From the NCBI GenBank assembly GCA_030825825.1, contig JAPJPE010000079.1:1-5898 (forward strand): a DNA stretch of 5,898 bases, written 5' to 3'. The position numbers were made by a program, and so were the translations under genes. This document shows positions 1-5,842 of the stretch, piece after piece. The notes under the pieces are model-generated. The model had not been told where the DNA came from. It saw only the letters and a program-made list of their open reading frames with translations, and searched no databases. The stretch comes from Streptococcus sp. (GTDB lineage: Bacteria > Bacillota > Bacilli > Lactobacillales > Streptococcaceae). Position 1 is the first letter of the stretch. Each line of letters starts with the position of its first letter.

Positions 1-208
1 TTATATCTGTCGCTTGGAAATCTCTAACTTGAAAACTTGCTACAATAACAAAGAGATTTGCAATTGCATAGGCAAAACTATAGGTATCCGCTGAAGAACT
101 ATTTAAAGCACGTGTAACAATAAAAAGAAGTATAACTGAAACAGCGGCTGAAGACATACTTCCTAAAATATTCCAGAAAAATACCTTTTGGGCAGTTACT
201 TTTTTCAA
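1..208 (-). CDS. Polysaccharide flippase-like membrane protein, N-terminal part (runs off left edge)
   Basis: Only the first 69 codons are in the window. The peptide starts (M)KKVTAQKVFFWNILGS and has two hydrophobic stretches, about residues 9-33 and 43-61, joined by a short polar loop with VTRAL and NSSSAD. It ends with FQVRDFQATDI. This pattern fits the N-terminus of multi-helix Wzx/MOP-type polysaccharide exporters, which flip lipid-linked sugar repeats across the membrane, but the diagnostic body of the protein is missing. The start is TTG at 206-208: an in-frame TAA lies directly before it, so no upstream start is possible, and the next ATG (codon 18) falls inside the first helix. A weak GAGAG ribosome site sits 8 bases upstream. 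It lies downstream of rmlD on the same strand, but a terminator and its own promoter separate them. Its position beside rmlD suggests a rhamnose-containing surface polysaccharide locus continuing to the left (inference). The coding frame is clear; the family call is moderate. Confidence 0.7.
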   Translation of the reverse strand, partial: MKKVTAQKVFFWNILGSMSSAAVSVILLFIVTRALNSSSADTYSFAYAIANLFVIVASFQVRDFQATDI

Positions 209-243
209 TTAATTCACTCTCTTTCGATAACTATATTCCATTA

Positions 244-252
244 ATTATATCA
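244..252 (-). promoter_or_regulatory. Extended -10 promoter of the flippase-like gene
   Basis: The minus strand reads TGATATAAT, a consensus -10 hexamer with the TGn extension. No -35 box is visible 16-18 bases upstream; that position falls in the arm and T-run of the rmlD terminator. Transcription would start near 237, giving a leader of about 29 bases before the TTG start at 208. Inferred from sequence only. Confidence 0.65.
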
Positions 253-263
253 TATTCTCAATG

Positions 264-301
264 AAAAAAGAGAGAACTGCATGACACACGTTCTCTCTTT
301 T
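264..301 (-). terminator. Rho-independent terminator of rmlD
   Basis: Two perfect 12-base arms (290-301 and 266-277 on the plus strand; AAAAGAGAGAAC and GTTCTCTCTTTT) flank a 12-base loop. Read on the minus strand the hairpin is followed by a run of six T (269-264). It begins 26 bases past the rmlD stop codon and should end the rmlD transcript before the flippase-like gene. The arms are long but AT-rich outside the GAGAG/CTCTC core. Confidence 0.85.
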
Positions 302-326
302 AACTTAAAAGGCTCATTAAGTATTC

Positions 327-1178
327 TTATTTCACTTCTTGTTTATAAAACTCTTTCAAAGCATCTTGCCATGTCGGAATGACAAATCCTGTAGCCTTAG
401 CCTTAGACAAACTCATTGTTGAGTTAAGTGGACGTTTCGCCTTAGCCGGGAATTGACTTGAATCAACAGGTTTCACTTCAACATCCGTATCTTTGAGGAT
501 CTCAACTGCAAAGTCATACCAGGTTGTATCTTCTTCTGCATCGTTAGACAAGTGGTAATAACCATATTCTTTACGATTTTCAGCCAAATAAGTCATGAAC
601 TCAGCAAGGGTACGTGTCCAGGTTGGACGACCATGTTGGTCATTGACGACGGTCAAAGTCTTGTGAGTCTTGGCTAAGTTTTGCATCGTGAAGACAAAGT
701 TCTTACCGTAGTTCCCGAAAACCCAAGCTGTACGGATGATATAGAAGTTCGAAACATGCTTCTCAACCAATTCTTCTCCCATACGTTTGGTACGACCGTA
801 TTCTGTTTGAGGATCTGGTTGATCGTCTACTTCCCATTCTTGTCCCACTGGTTTTTTCCCATCAAAAACGTAGTCGGTTGAGATATAAACCAAAGTTGCA
901 CCATGTTTTTCAGACGCTTTTGCTACATTTTCCGTACCAGTCACGTTGATGGCATAGTCCAACTCTTTTCCTTCATCTTCAGCAGCATCGACAGCTGTAT
1001 AGGCAGCACAGTGGTAGACTAGGGTTGGCTTCACTTCTGCGAATACCTCGTCTACTTTTTCTGCATTTGTGATATCCATTTCAGCCACATCAACGGCTAC
1101 ATATTCTTCATTTCGTTCATCCAACAAATGGCGAAGCTCTGTACCAAGTTGCCCATTTGCTCCTGTAATTAAAATCAT
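327..1178 (-). CDS. rmlD: dTDP-4-dehydrorhamnose reductase RmlD
   Basis: The 283-residue product should catalyse the last step of dTDP-L-rhamnose synthesis, reducing dTDP-4-dehydro-L-rhamnose with NAD(P)H in the cytoplasm. It is an extended short-chain dehydrogenase. The N-terminal Rossmann motif TGANGQLG is at residues 5-12, the STDYVFDG segment at 100-107 carries the catalytic Thr, and the YGRTK motif at 127-131 gives the catalytic Tyr127 and Lys131. RTAWVFG at 149-155 and the NDQHGRPT segment at 179-186 are typical of RmlD. Full length for the family. The ATG at 1178 has AAAGGA seven bases upstream. It has its own extended -10 promoter and terminator. The other dTDP-rhamnose genes (rmlA, rmlB, rmlC) are not in the window; in streptococci rmlD often lies apart from them at the head of a cell-wall polysaccharide cluster, which fits the flippase-like gene downstream. 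In streptococci the rhamnose feeds rhamnan wall polymers or capsule. Function is confident; the end polymer is inferred. Confidence 0.95.
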   Translation of the reverse strand: MILITGANGQLGTELRHLLDERNEEYVAVDVAEMDITNAEKVDEVFAEVKPTLVYHCAAYTAVDAAEDEGKELDYAINVTGTENVAKASEKHGATLVYISTDYVFDGKKPVGQEWEVDDQPDPQTEYGRTKRMGEELVEKHVSNFYIIRTAWVFGNYGKNFVFTMQNLAKTHKTLTVVNDQHGRPTWTRTLAEFMTYLAENRKEYGYYHLSNDAEEDTTWYDFAVEILKDTDVEVKPVDSSQFPAKAKRPLNSTMSLSKAKATGFVIPTWQDALKEFYKQEVK

Positions 1179-1210
1179 GGTAGATTCCTTTCAATTGCTT
1201 TATCCCTATC

Positions 1211-1219
1211 ATTATAGCA
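1211..1219 (-). promoter_or_regulatory. Extended -10 promoter of rmlD
   Basis: The minus strand reads TGCTATAAT. The predicted start point near 1204 gives a leader of about 26 bases containing AAAGGA at 1186-1191. No -35 box is seen. The T of the TG extension is the last base of the upstream terminator's T-run, so the two signals touch. Confidence 0.7.
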
Positions 1220-1245
1220 AAAAAAGCAGAAGTTTTCTGCTTTTT
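1219..1245 (-). terminator. Rho-independent terminator of the membrane glycosyltransferase gene
   Basis: A perfect 11-base inverted repeat (AAAAAGCAGAA / TTCTGCTTTTT at 1221-1231 and 1235-1245) encloses a 3-base gap. On the minus strand it is followed by a T-run of seven (1225-1219, partly in the stem). The stem starts inside the TAA stop codon (1246-1244) of the glycosyltransferase gene, and the T-run abuts the rmlD promoter. Confidence 0.8.
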
Positions 1246-2170
1246 ACTTGCTTTTCTCTTTGATGACATAGACTGGTCGATTCTTAGTTTCTAAAAAGAT
1301 TTTACCAATATATTTACCCAAAATTCCAATGGTTAGCAATTGGAATCCTCCAAGAAAGAGAATTACAGTCATGAGGGAGGGCCATCCAGAAGTTGGATCT
1401 CCAAATACTAGAGTTCGAATTACGATCAAGACCATCATTATAAAAGCTAAAATCCATGACAAAAGTCCACCGATAAAGGCAATATTTAAAGGTGCGTCTG
1501 AAAAATTAACAATCCCCTCAATAGAATATTTGAAGAGAGACCAAAAATTCCAAGAGGTTTCTCCGGCCACTCGCTCGACATTTTTATACTCTAAATACTC
1601 AGTCTCAAATCCAACCCAAGCAAAAATCCCCTTAGAAAATCGATTATACTCAGATAATTCGAGAATCGCATCGACCATCGGACGACGCATCAAACGAAAA
1701 TCACGCGCTCCGTCAACCATTTCCACTTGGCTGATCTTATTGATCAATTTATAAAACATCCGTGCAAAGAAAGAACGAATCGGTGGTTCCCCATCACGGG
1801 TCACCCGACGGGTTCCGACACAGTCCAGATTTGACTGCTGATCCAATTTCTGCTTCATTTCAATCAATAACTCTGGCGGATCTTGTAGGTCCACATCCAT
1901 AACGGTCACATAATCTCCTGTAGCATATTGAAGGCCAGCATATAAAGCAGCTTCCTTTCCAAAGTTACGTGAAAAAGATAGATAATGGGCACAAGGATTC
2001 AAGAGATTGAGTTCACGTAAAACATCTAAGGTTTTATCAGAAGACCCATCATTAATAAAAATATATTCAAATTCTTCTCCCATGGAGATCCGAACTCGTT
2101 CCATCTCTTCATAAAATAATGGAATCGATTCTTCTTCGTTAAAACATGGGACTACAACTGATATGGTCAT
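1244..2170 (-). CDS. Membrane-anchored family 2 glycosyltransferase (GtrB/DPM1-like)
   Basis: The 308-residue protein probably moves a sugar from a nucleotide donor to a polyprenyl phosphate on the cytoplasmic face of the membrane. The N-terminal GT-A domain has VVVPCFNEEESI (residues 5-16), INDGSSDKT (39-47) and the metal-binding DVDLQDPPE (92-100, DxD at 92-94). GARDFRLMRR (154-163) and GETSWNFWSLFKYSIEG (203-219) are typical of the bactoprenol glucosyltransferase group. Two membrane helices follow, about 227-253 and 264-288, then a short basic tail with RPVYVI. Length matches GtrB/CsbB-type enzymes. The ATG at 2170 has AAGGAG six bases upstream. It is transcribed alone toward rmlD but ends at its own terminator. 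Related enzymes work with a small flippase (GtrA) and a transferase that attaches the flipped sugar; neither is nearby. In streptococci such enzymes supply side-chain sugars for wall polysaccharides, for example GacI in group A streptococcus. The sugar cannot be read from sequence; the family is confident. Confidence 0.88.
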   Translation of the reverse strand: MTISVVVPCFNEEESIPLFYEEMERVRISMGEEFEYIFINDGSSDKTLDVLRELNLLNPCAHYLSFSRNFGKEAALYAGLQYATGDYVTVMDVDLQDPPELLIEMKQKLDQQSNLDCVGTRRVTRDGEPPIRSFFARMFYKLINKISQVEMVDGARDFRLMRRPMVDAILELSEYNRFSKGIFAWVGFETEYLEYKNVERVAGETSWNFWSLFKYSIEGIVNFSDAPLNIAFIGGLLSWILAFIMMVLIVIRTLVFGDPTSGWPSLMTVILFLGGFQLLTIGILGKYIGKIFLETKNRPVYVIKEKSK

Positions 2171-2198
2171 CTCTTACTCCTTGACTTATTCACTTTCT

Positions 2199-2207
2199 AT
2201 TGTAACA
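2199..2207 (-). promoter_or_regulatory. Extended -10 promoter of the membrane glycosyltransferase gene
   Basis: The minus strand reads TGTTACAAT, one mismatch from the consensus hexamer with a TG extension. The predicted start near 2192 gives a leader of about 22 bases containing AAGGAG at 2177-2182. No convincing -35 box. It diverges from the oxidoreductase promoter about 60 bases away. Confidence 0.6.
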
Positions 2208-2237
2208 AAAAACTCTCATAAACCCTAGTATTTTTCA

Positions 2238-2252
2238 CCCCGCCCCTCCCCC
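2238..2252. other. C-rich / G-rich tract in the divergent intergenic region
   Basis: Three runs of C (4, 4 and 5 bases, separated by single G and T) stand out in an otherwise AT-rich spacer; the minus strand carries the matching G runs. The tract covers the place where the -35 box of the oxidoreductase promoter would be, 17 bases before its -10. No function is known to me; a protein or structural site is possible. Confidence 0.5.
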
Positions 2253-2258
2253 TTTTCA

Positions 2259-2267
2259 TGGTATAAT
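2259..2267 (+). promoter_or_regulatory. Extended -10 promoter of the oxidoreductase-helicase operon
   Basis: The sequence TGGTATAAT is a perfect extended -10. The usual -35 position (about 2239-2244) is CCCGCC, nothing like TTGACA. The predicted start near 2274 makes the ATG at 2279 unusable for normal initiation and supports the start at 2297. The helicase has no promoter of its own and should depend on this one. Confidence 0.75.
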
Positions 2268-2283
2268 AGAGTGAATCGATGAC

Positions 2284-2290
2284 GGAAGGA
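2284..2290 (+). promoter_or_regulatory. Ribosome binding site that sets the oxidoreductase start
   Basis: GGAAGGA lies six bases before the ATG at 2297-2299. The in-frame ATG at 2279 has no such site and would lie about 5 bases from the predicted transcript start. The site therefore selects the internal ATG and removes six residues (MTEGHL) from the longest reading frame. Confidence 0.85.
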
Positions 2291-2296
2291 CACCTT

Positions 2297-3277
2297 ATGT
2301 TAAAGCTGGGAATTATTGGTACGAGTTGGATTTCACATGAATTTATTACAGCCGCTCATCAGACGGGCCACTATCACTTGCAGGCTGTGTATTCGAGAAA
2401 GATGAAGACAGCTCAAGAGTTTTGTGAGCCTTATGGAGCGATCTCTTGCTACACGGATTTCATCGACTTTTTAGACAGTGAGCTGGATGTGGTCTACATT
2501 GCCAGCCCCAATTCTCTTCATTTCGCTCAGGCCAAGCTTGCTATTTTAGCAAAGAAGCATGTCATCATTGAAAAACCGGCTGTGACCACCCCTTCTGAAT
2601 GGAAGGAACTGGTCAAGCTCGCTAATGAGCACCAGGTCTATCTCTTTGAAGCTGCCAGAAATTACCAAGAAGCGGCCTTTCAAGTAGTTAAAGACTTCCT
2701 CTCTAATCAGGAAATACTGGGCGCCAACTTCACCTTTGCCAAATATTCTTCTAAATTGCCGGCCCTTCTTGCGGGTGAGATGCCCAATATTTTCTCAGAT
2801 GTCTATGCAGGGGGAGCCTTGATGGATCTGGGAGTCTACTGCCTCTACTTGGCCATTGGCTTCTTTGGAAAACCGATCTCCAGTCACTATTGCGCTCAGC
2901 AATTACCCAATTCGGTTGATCTCTATGGTCAAGGTGTCTTGATTTATCCAGAGTTTCAGGTTGCCATTCAGGCAGGGAAAAATATCACCAGCCATCTACC
3001 TGCTGAAATCTACACCAAGACTGGAACGCTGACTCTCAATGCTGTAGCAGCCATCAACCAGGCTCGCTTCGTCAGCCATTCTGGGGAAGTCATCGACCTT
3101 CCGGTCCAGCCCTGCCCACACCAAATGCAAGAAGAGGCGGAAGCCTTTGCCCTTGCCATCGCTCATCAAAAGCCAGCTGCTTATCTTGAATGGTTACAAA
3201 CAGGTGAGCAGGTCCATGAAACCCTCTACCAGATGCGTCAAAGCGCTGGAATACAATTTAAGGATGAAAAAGAATGA
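2297..3277 (+). CDS. Gfo/Idh/MocA family NAD(P)-dependent oxidoreductase
   Basis: The 326-residue protein is a cytoplasmic dehydrogenase of the Gfo/Idh/MocA group, which oxidises or reduces sugars, inositols and similar polyols with NAD(P). With the start at 2297, the Rossmann motif GIIGTSWIS is at residues 5-13, the conserved EKP (IIEKPAVTT) at 92-94, and the GGALMDLGVYCLY segment at 172-184. The EKP lysine is usually the catalytic or cofactor-positioning residue. The DLGVY form is typical of the branch near dimeric dihydrodiol dehydrogenases; the His seen at that point in inositol dehydrogenases is a Tyr here (Y181). The substrate cannot be predicted. The reading frame opens at 2279, but GGAAGGA before 2297 and the promoter position favour the shorter form. 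Its stop overlaps the helicase start in ATGA, so the two are likely translationally coupled. Family confident, role unknown. Confidence 0.9.
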   Translation: MLKLGIIGTSWISHEFITAAHQTGHYHLQAVYSRKMKTAQEFCEPYGAISCYTDFIDFLDSELDVVYIASPNSLHFAQAKLAILAKKHVIIEKPAVTTPSEWKELVKLANEHQVYLFEAARNYQEAAFQVVKDFLSNQEILGANFTFAKYSSKLPALLAGEMPNIFSDVYAGGALMDLGVYCLYLAIGFFGKPISSHYCAQQLPNSVDLYGQGVLIYPEFQVAIQAGKNITSHLPAEIYTKTGTLTLNAVAAINQARFVSHSGEVIDLPVQPCPHQMQEEAEAFALAIAHQKPAAYLEWLQTGEQVHETLYQMRQSAGIQFKDEKE

Positions 3278-4359
3278 AAGAACAATTTCCACAAAGCTGG
3301 AAAGACCAGTTAGAAACACTCGGATTTGATGCATTCACTGAAATTCAGGAACAGATCTTCTCCCCTATCTATGAAGGAGAAAATGTCCTCGGCATCAGTC
3401 CTACCGGTACTGGTAAGACACTCGCCTACCTCTTTCCGAGCTTGCTCAAACTCAAACCGAAGAAGGCCCAACAACTCTTGATTTTGGCTCCTAATACAGA
3501 GTTAGCAGGACAAATTTTTGATGTCACCAAACAATGGGCAGAGCCTCTCGGTCTCCAGACACAACTCTTCCTTTCAGGATCTAGTCAAAAACGGCAAATC
3601 GAACGCCTCAAAAAAGGACCCGAAATCCTGGTTGGGACGCCTGGTCGGATCTTTGAACTGATCAAGCTAAAAAAGATCAAAATGATGAATGTGGAAACCA
3701 TCATTTTAGATGAATTCGACCAATTACTGAGCGATTCTCAGTACCACTTCGTCGACAAGATCAGCCACTATGCTCCCCGTGACCACCAATATATCTACAT
3801 GAGCGCCACAGCCAAGGTCGATCCAGACCAGCTAGAGGAAAATACTCTTCGTGTTACGGTTGATGGACTTTCTTTGGACAATATCCAACATTTTTATATG
3901 CAAGTGGATAAGCGGGACAAGGTCGAATTGCTCCGCAAACTCGCCTACGTCGAAGATTTTCGTGGTCTGGCTTTTTTCAATAGCCTGTCTGATCTGGGTA
4001 GTGCTGAAGAAAAACTACAATACCGTGGTGTTGAGGCCGTATCGCTCGCAAGCGATGTCAATGTCAAATACCGCAAGGTCATTCTGGAACGCTTCAAAGA
4101 CCATCAGCTGACCCTCTTGCTTGCCACCGATTTAGTCGCTCGTGGAATCGACATTGAACATCTTGAGTGTGTGATTAACTACGATATTCCTCGTGATGTG
4201 GAGACCTATACCCACCGTGCCGGTCGAACAGGACGAATGGGGCGTGATGGCTATGTAATCACCTTTATCACCCACCCAGAAGAACTCAAATCCTTAAAAA
4301 AATACGCTTCTGTACGTGAACTGGTTTTAAAAAATTCCGAACTCTTTTTAAATGAATAA
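3274..4359 (+). CDS. DEAD-box ATP-dependent RNA helicase, compact type
   Basis: The 361-residue protein has the complete helicase core and almost nothing else. Motifs in order: Q motif around GFDAFTEIQ (17-25), motif I SPTGTGKT (42-49), Ia PNTELAGQ (73-80), Ib TPGR (122-125), II DEFD (146-149, in place of DEAD), III SAT (177-179), the IV region FFNSLSD (234-240), V ATDLVARGID (284-293) and VI HRAGRTGR (314-321). It should unwind or remodel RNA using ATP in the cytoplasm. It lacks the basic C-terminal extension of CshA/CshB and the RNA-binding domain of DbpA/YxiN. Its size resembles Bacillus subtilis YfmL, linked in the literature to ribosome assembly; orthology is my inference. The ATG at 3274 overlaps the oxidoreductase stop by four bases, with AAGGA nine bases upstream inside that gene, so expression depends on the upstream promoter. 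It ends at a hairpin terminator shared with pgdA. Biochemical family is confident; RNA target is unknown. Confidence 0.93.
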   Translation: MKEQFPQSWKDQLETLGFDAFTEIQEQIFSPIYEGENVLGISPTGTGKTLAYLFPSLLKLKPKKAQQLLILAPNTELAGQIFDVTKQWAEPLGLQTQLFLSGSSQKRQIERLKKGPEILVGTPGRIFELIKLKKIKMMNVETIILDEFDQLLSDSQYHFVDKISHYAPRDHQYIYMSATAKVDPDQLEENTLRVTVDGLSLDNIQHFYMQVDKRDKVELLRKLAYVEDFRGLAFFNSLSDLGSAEEKLQYRGVEAVSLASDVNVKYRKVILERFKDHQLTLLLATDLVARGIDIEHLECVINYDIPRDVETYTHRAGRTGRMGRDGYVITFITHPEELKSLKKYASVRELVLKNSELFLNE

Positions 4360-4360
4360 G

Positions 4361-4398
4361 AAAATCCTCTGCTAGTGAATGAACTGCAGAGGATTTTT
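4361..4398. terminator. Bidirectional terminator between the helicase and pgdA
   Basis: Twelve-base perfect arms (AAAATCCTCTGC at 4361-4372 and GCAGAGGATTTT at 4386-4397) flank a 13-base loop. On the plus strand it ends in five T (4394-4398); on the minus strand in TTTTCTT. It fills the 42-base gap between two convergent stop codons, so it probably stops both transcripts. Confidence 0.9.
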
Positions 4399-4401
4399 AC
4401 G

Positions 4402-5784
4402 TTAATTTCCATTGTAATAAATGCGATGACTTTCAAGTTGATAATCCAACAATTCATCCACCGTTACAAAGGTATAGCCTTGTGATTTGAGGTAGTCAAG
4501 GACGGTCGGTAGAGCGTCAATCGTGGTTTGATGGATATCATGCATGAGGATAATCGAACCCGGTTTGACTTCTTTTTTCACTTCATTGAGAATAGCCGTC
4601 GTATTATGTGTCTTCCAATCTAGGCTATCTACATCCCACATGATGAAGGATTGGTCGACACCGTATTGGATAGCGTTATTGATGGCCCCATACGGAGGAC
4701 GGGTAATCTTGGTCTGCACACCTGTCGCTTTTTGAATAGCTTCTTGGGTATCCAAGATCTCTTTTTTGGCATTATCCAAGCTCAATTTTGGCAATTGAGG
4801 GTGATCCCAGGTATGGTTCCCGATTTGATGACCTTCTTTGCGGACTTGCTTAGCAATATCCGGATTCGCACTGACATTTTTTCCGACCATAAAGAAGGTA
4901 GCTTTGGCATTGTATTTCTTTAAGATGGCCAGCGCCTGAGGAGTCGTGGTTGGATCTGGTCCATCATCAAAGGTCAGGGCAATCATCTTACGGTGGCGTT
5001 CTTCAATATAGGATTCATAAGAAGCTAGATCATCAGGAAGCAAGCGCTCTGTATCAATCACGTCGTAGAATTTAGACAAGGGAACAGTGAAGGTATCGTC
5101 TCCTTTAACCTTGGTTGGAAATGGAATGGTGAAATTTCCTTTTTCATATTGGAATTCCCATTGGCTCAAATCCAACTCTGAGAAGTGGGCAACCATTTGA
5201 TCAATGCTTTCCTCGTCCAGCTGACGAAAGGCTAGATTCCCCCGTAATTCCTCCAAAAAGATCTGTTTGGCTCCATCTGGATCCGCAAAAACCTGGCTGA
5301 GGGTCAAAGGGTTACTATCATCATCCAAGTAAAAGAGGGGCAACTTCACCGTCTCATCTTTGATGAATTTCCCTTTTTTGTACTGGTATTCAGCCCGTTT
5401 GATTTGGATAGGGTGATAACCAACAAAAGGCGCTTCTGCTTCTTCACTATGGTAGAAGGTCAAATGCTTTGGCTCCTTGGTTTTCTCATCCGATCCTAGA
5501 CGCTGAAGGTCTTCTTGGATCTTCTCTTTCACAATCTCAACAGGCTGTCCATCTTTAGTAGGATAATAAGCCGTCACATAAGAAGTTCCTAAAATCCCTT
5601 CCTGAACTTGAACATCTTTCCCTTTTTCAGAGCTTTTCTCGAGTTGGGTGACCTTGGCAAACTGATCCTGATAGGCTTTTTGTTCACGAACCCTTTGAAT
5701 CTTTTGATACCCGATATACAAAAGACTCAGAAAAAGGAGATTTATAATGATTAATAAAATAGTTTTCGTGTGTTTGAATCTCAT
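4402..5784 (-). CDS. pgdA: Peptidoglycan N-acetylglucosamine deacetylase PgdA
   Basis: The 460-residue protein should remove acetyl groups from GlcNAc in peptidoglycan, which in pneumococcus gives lysozyme resistance. A short basic N-terminus precedes one membrane anchor (about 8-25), then a coiled linker, an extracellular middle domain (about 60-260) and a C-terminal NodB deacetylase domain (about 265-445). All five NodB motifs are intact: TFDDGP (271-276), GNHTWDHP with metal-binding His324 and His328, RPPYG (362-366), DSLDW (386-390) and LMHDIH (413-418). As I recall the pneumococcal PgdA residues (Asp275, His326, His330, Asp391, His417), each sits here two positions earlier, and total length is close (460 versus 463), which supports the ortholog call over a generic deacetylase. 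The ATG at 5784 has no ribosome site; an extended -10 lies only six bases upstream, implying a leaderless mRNA. No good internal start exists before the anchor. It is a single-gene unit converging on the helicase. Confidence 0.93.
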   Translation of the reverse strand: MRFKHTKTILLIIINLLFLSLLYIGYQKIQRVREQKAYQDQFAKVTQLEKSSEKGKDVQVQEGILGTSYVTAYYPTKDGQPVEIVKEKIQEDLQRLGSDEKTKEPKHLTFYHSEEAEAPFVGYHPIQIKRAEYQYKKGKFIKDETVKLPLFYLDDDSNPLTLSQVFADPDGAKQIFLEELRGNLAFRQLDEESIDQMVAHFSELDLSQWEFQYEKGNFTIPFPTKVKGDDTFTVPLSKFYDVIDTERLLPDDLASYESYIEERHRKMIALTFDDGPDPTTTPQALAILKKYNAKATFFMVGKNVSANPDIAKQVRKEGHQIGNHTWDHPQLPKLSLDNAKKEILDTQEAIQKATGVQTKITRPPYGAINNAIQYGVDQSFIMWDVDSLDWKTHNTTAILNEVKKEVKPGSIILMHDIHQTTIDALPTVLDYLKSQGYTFVTVDELLDYQLESHRIYYNGN

Positions 5785-5790
5785 AACTTT

Positions 5791-5799
5791 ATTATAGCA
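5791..5799 (-). promoter_or_regulatory. Extended -10 promoter of pgdA, abutting the start codon
   Basis: The minus strand reads TGCTATAAT, followed by six bases and then the ATG. A start point seven bases past the hexamer would be the A of the ATG itself. No -35 box is convincing. The 8-base core plus flank TTTGCTATAAT is the same as at the rmlD promoter. Confidence 0.7.
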
Positions 5800-5842
5800 A
5801 ATTTCTCTCGAAAAAACAGTCCTTTTTTGTAAATGGTTTCAT

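Noticed and set aside
297..311. A 15-base palindrome (CTTTTAA-C-TTAAAAG) just after the rmlD stop, overlapping the terminator arm
   Set aside because: It is almost all A and T, allows only about five pairs with a realistic loop, and does not look stable enough to compete with the terminator hairpin.
1329..1754. A 141-codon open frame on the plus strand
   Set aside because: It lies wholly antisense to the conserved glycosyltransferase gene, has a low-complexity basic composition, no ribosome site or promoter, and no recognisable domain.
3851..4111. An 86-codon open frame overlapping the helicase in another frame
   Set aside because: It is a shadow of the well-conserved helicase core, without start signals or recognisable features.
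4544..4923. Two plus-strand open frames opposite pgdA
   Set aside because: They are antisense to the NodB domain, lack ribosome sites, and their sequence simply mirrors conserved deacetylase codons.
5811..5827. An A6/T6 mini-hairpin (AAAAAACAGTCCTTTTTT region) before the pgdA promoter
   Set aside because: The stem is A-T only with a short loop and is not expected to be a terminator or a stable structure.
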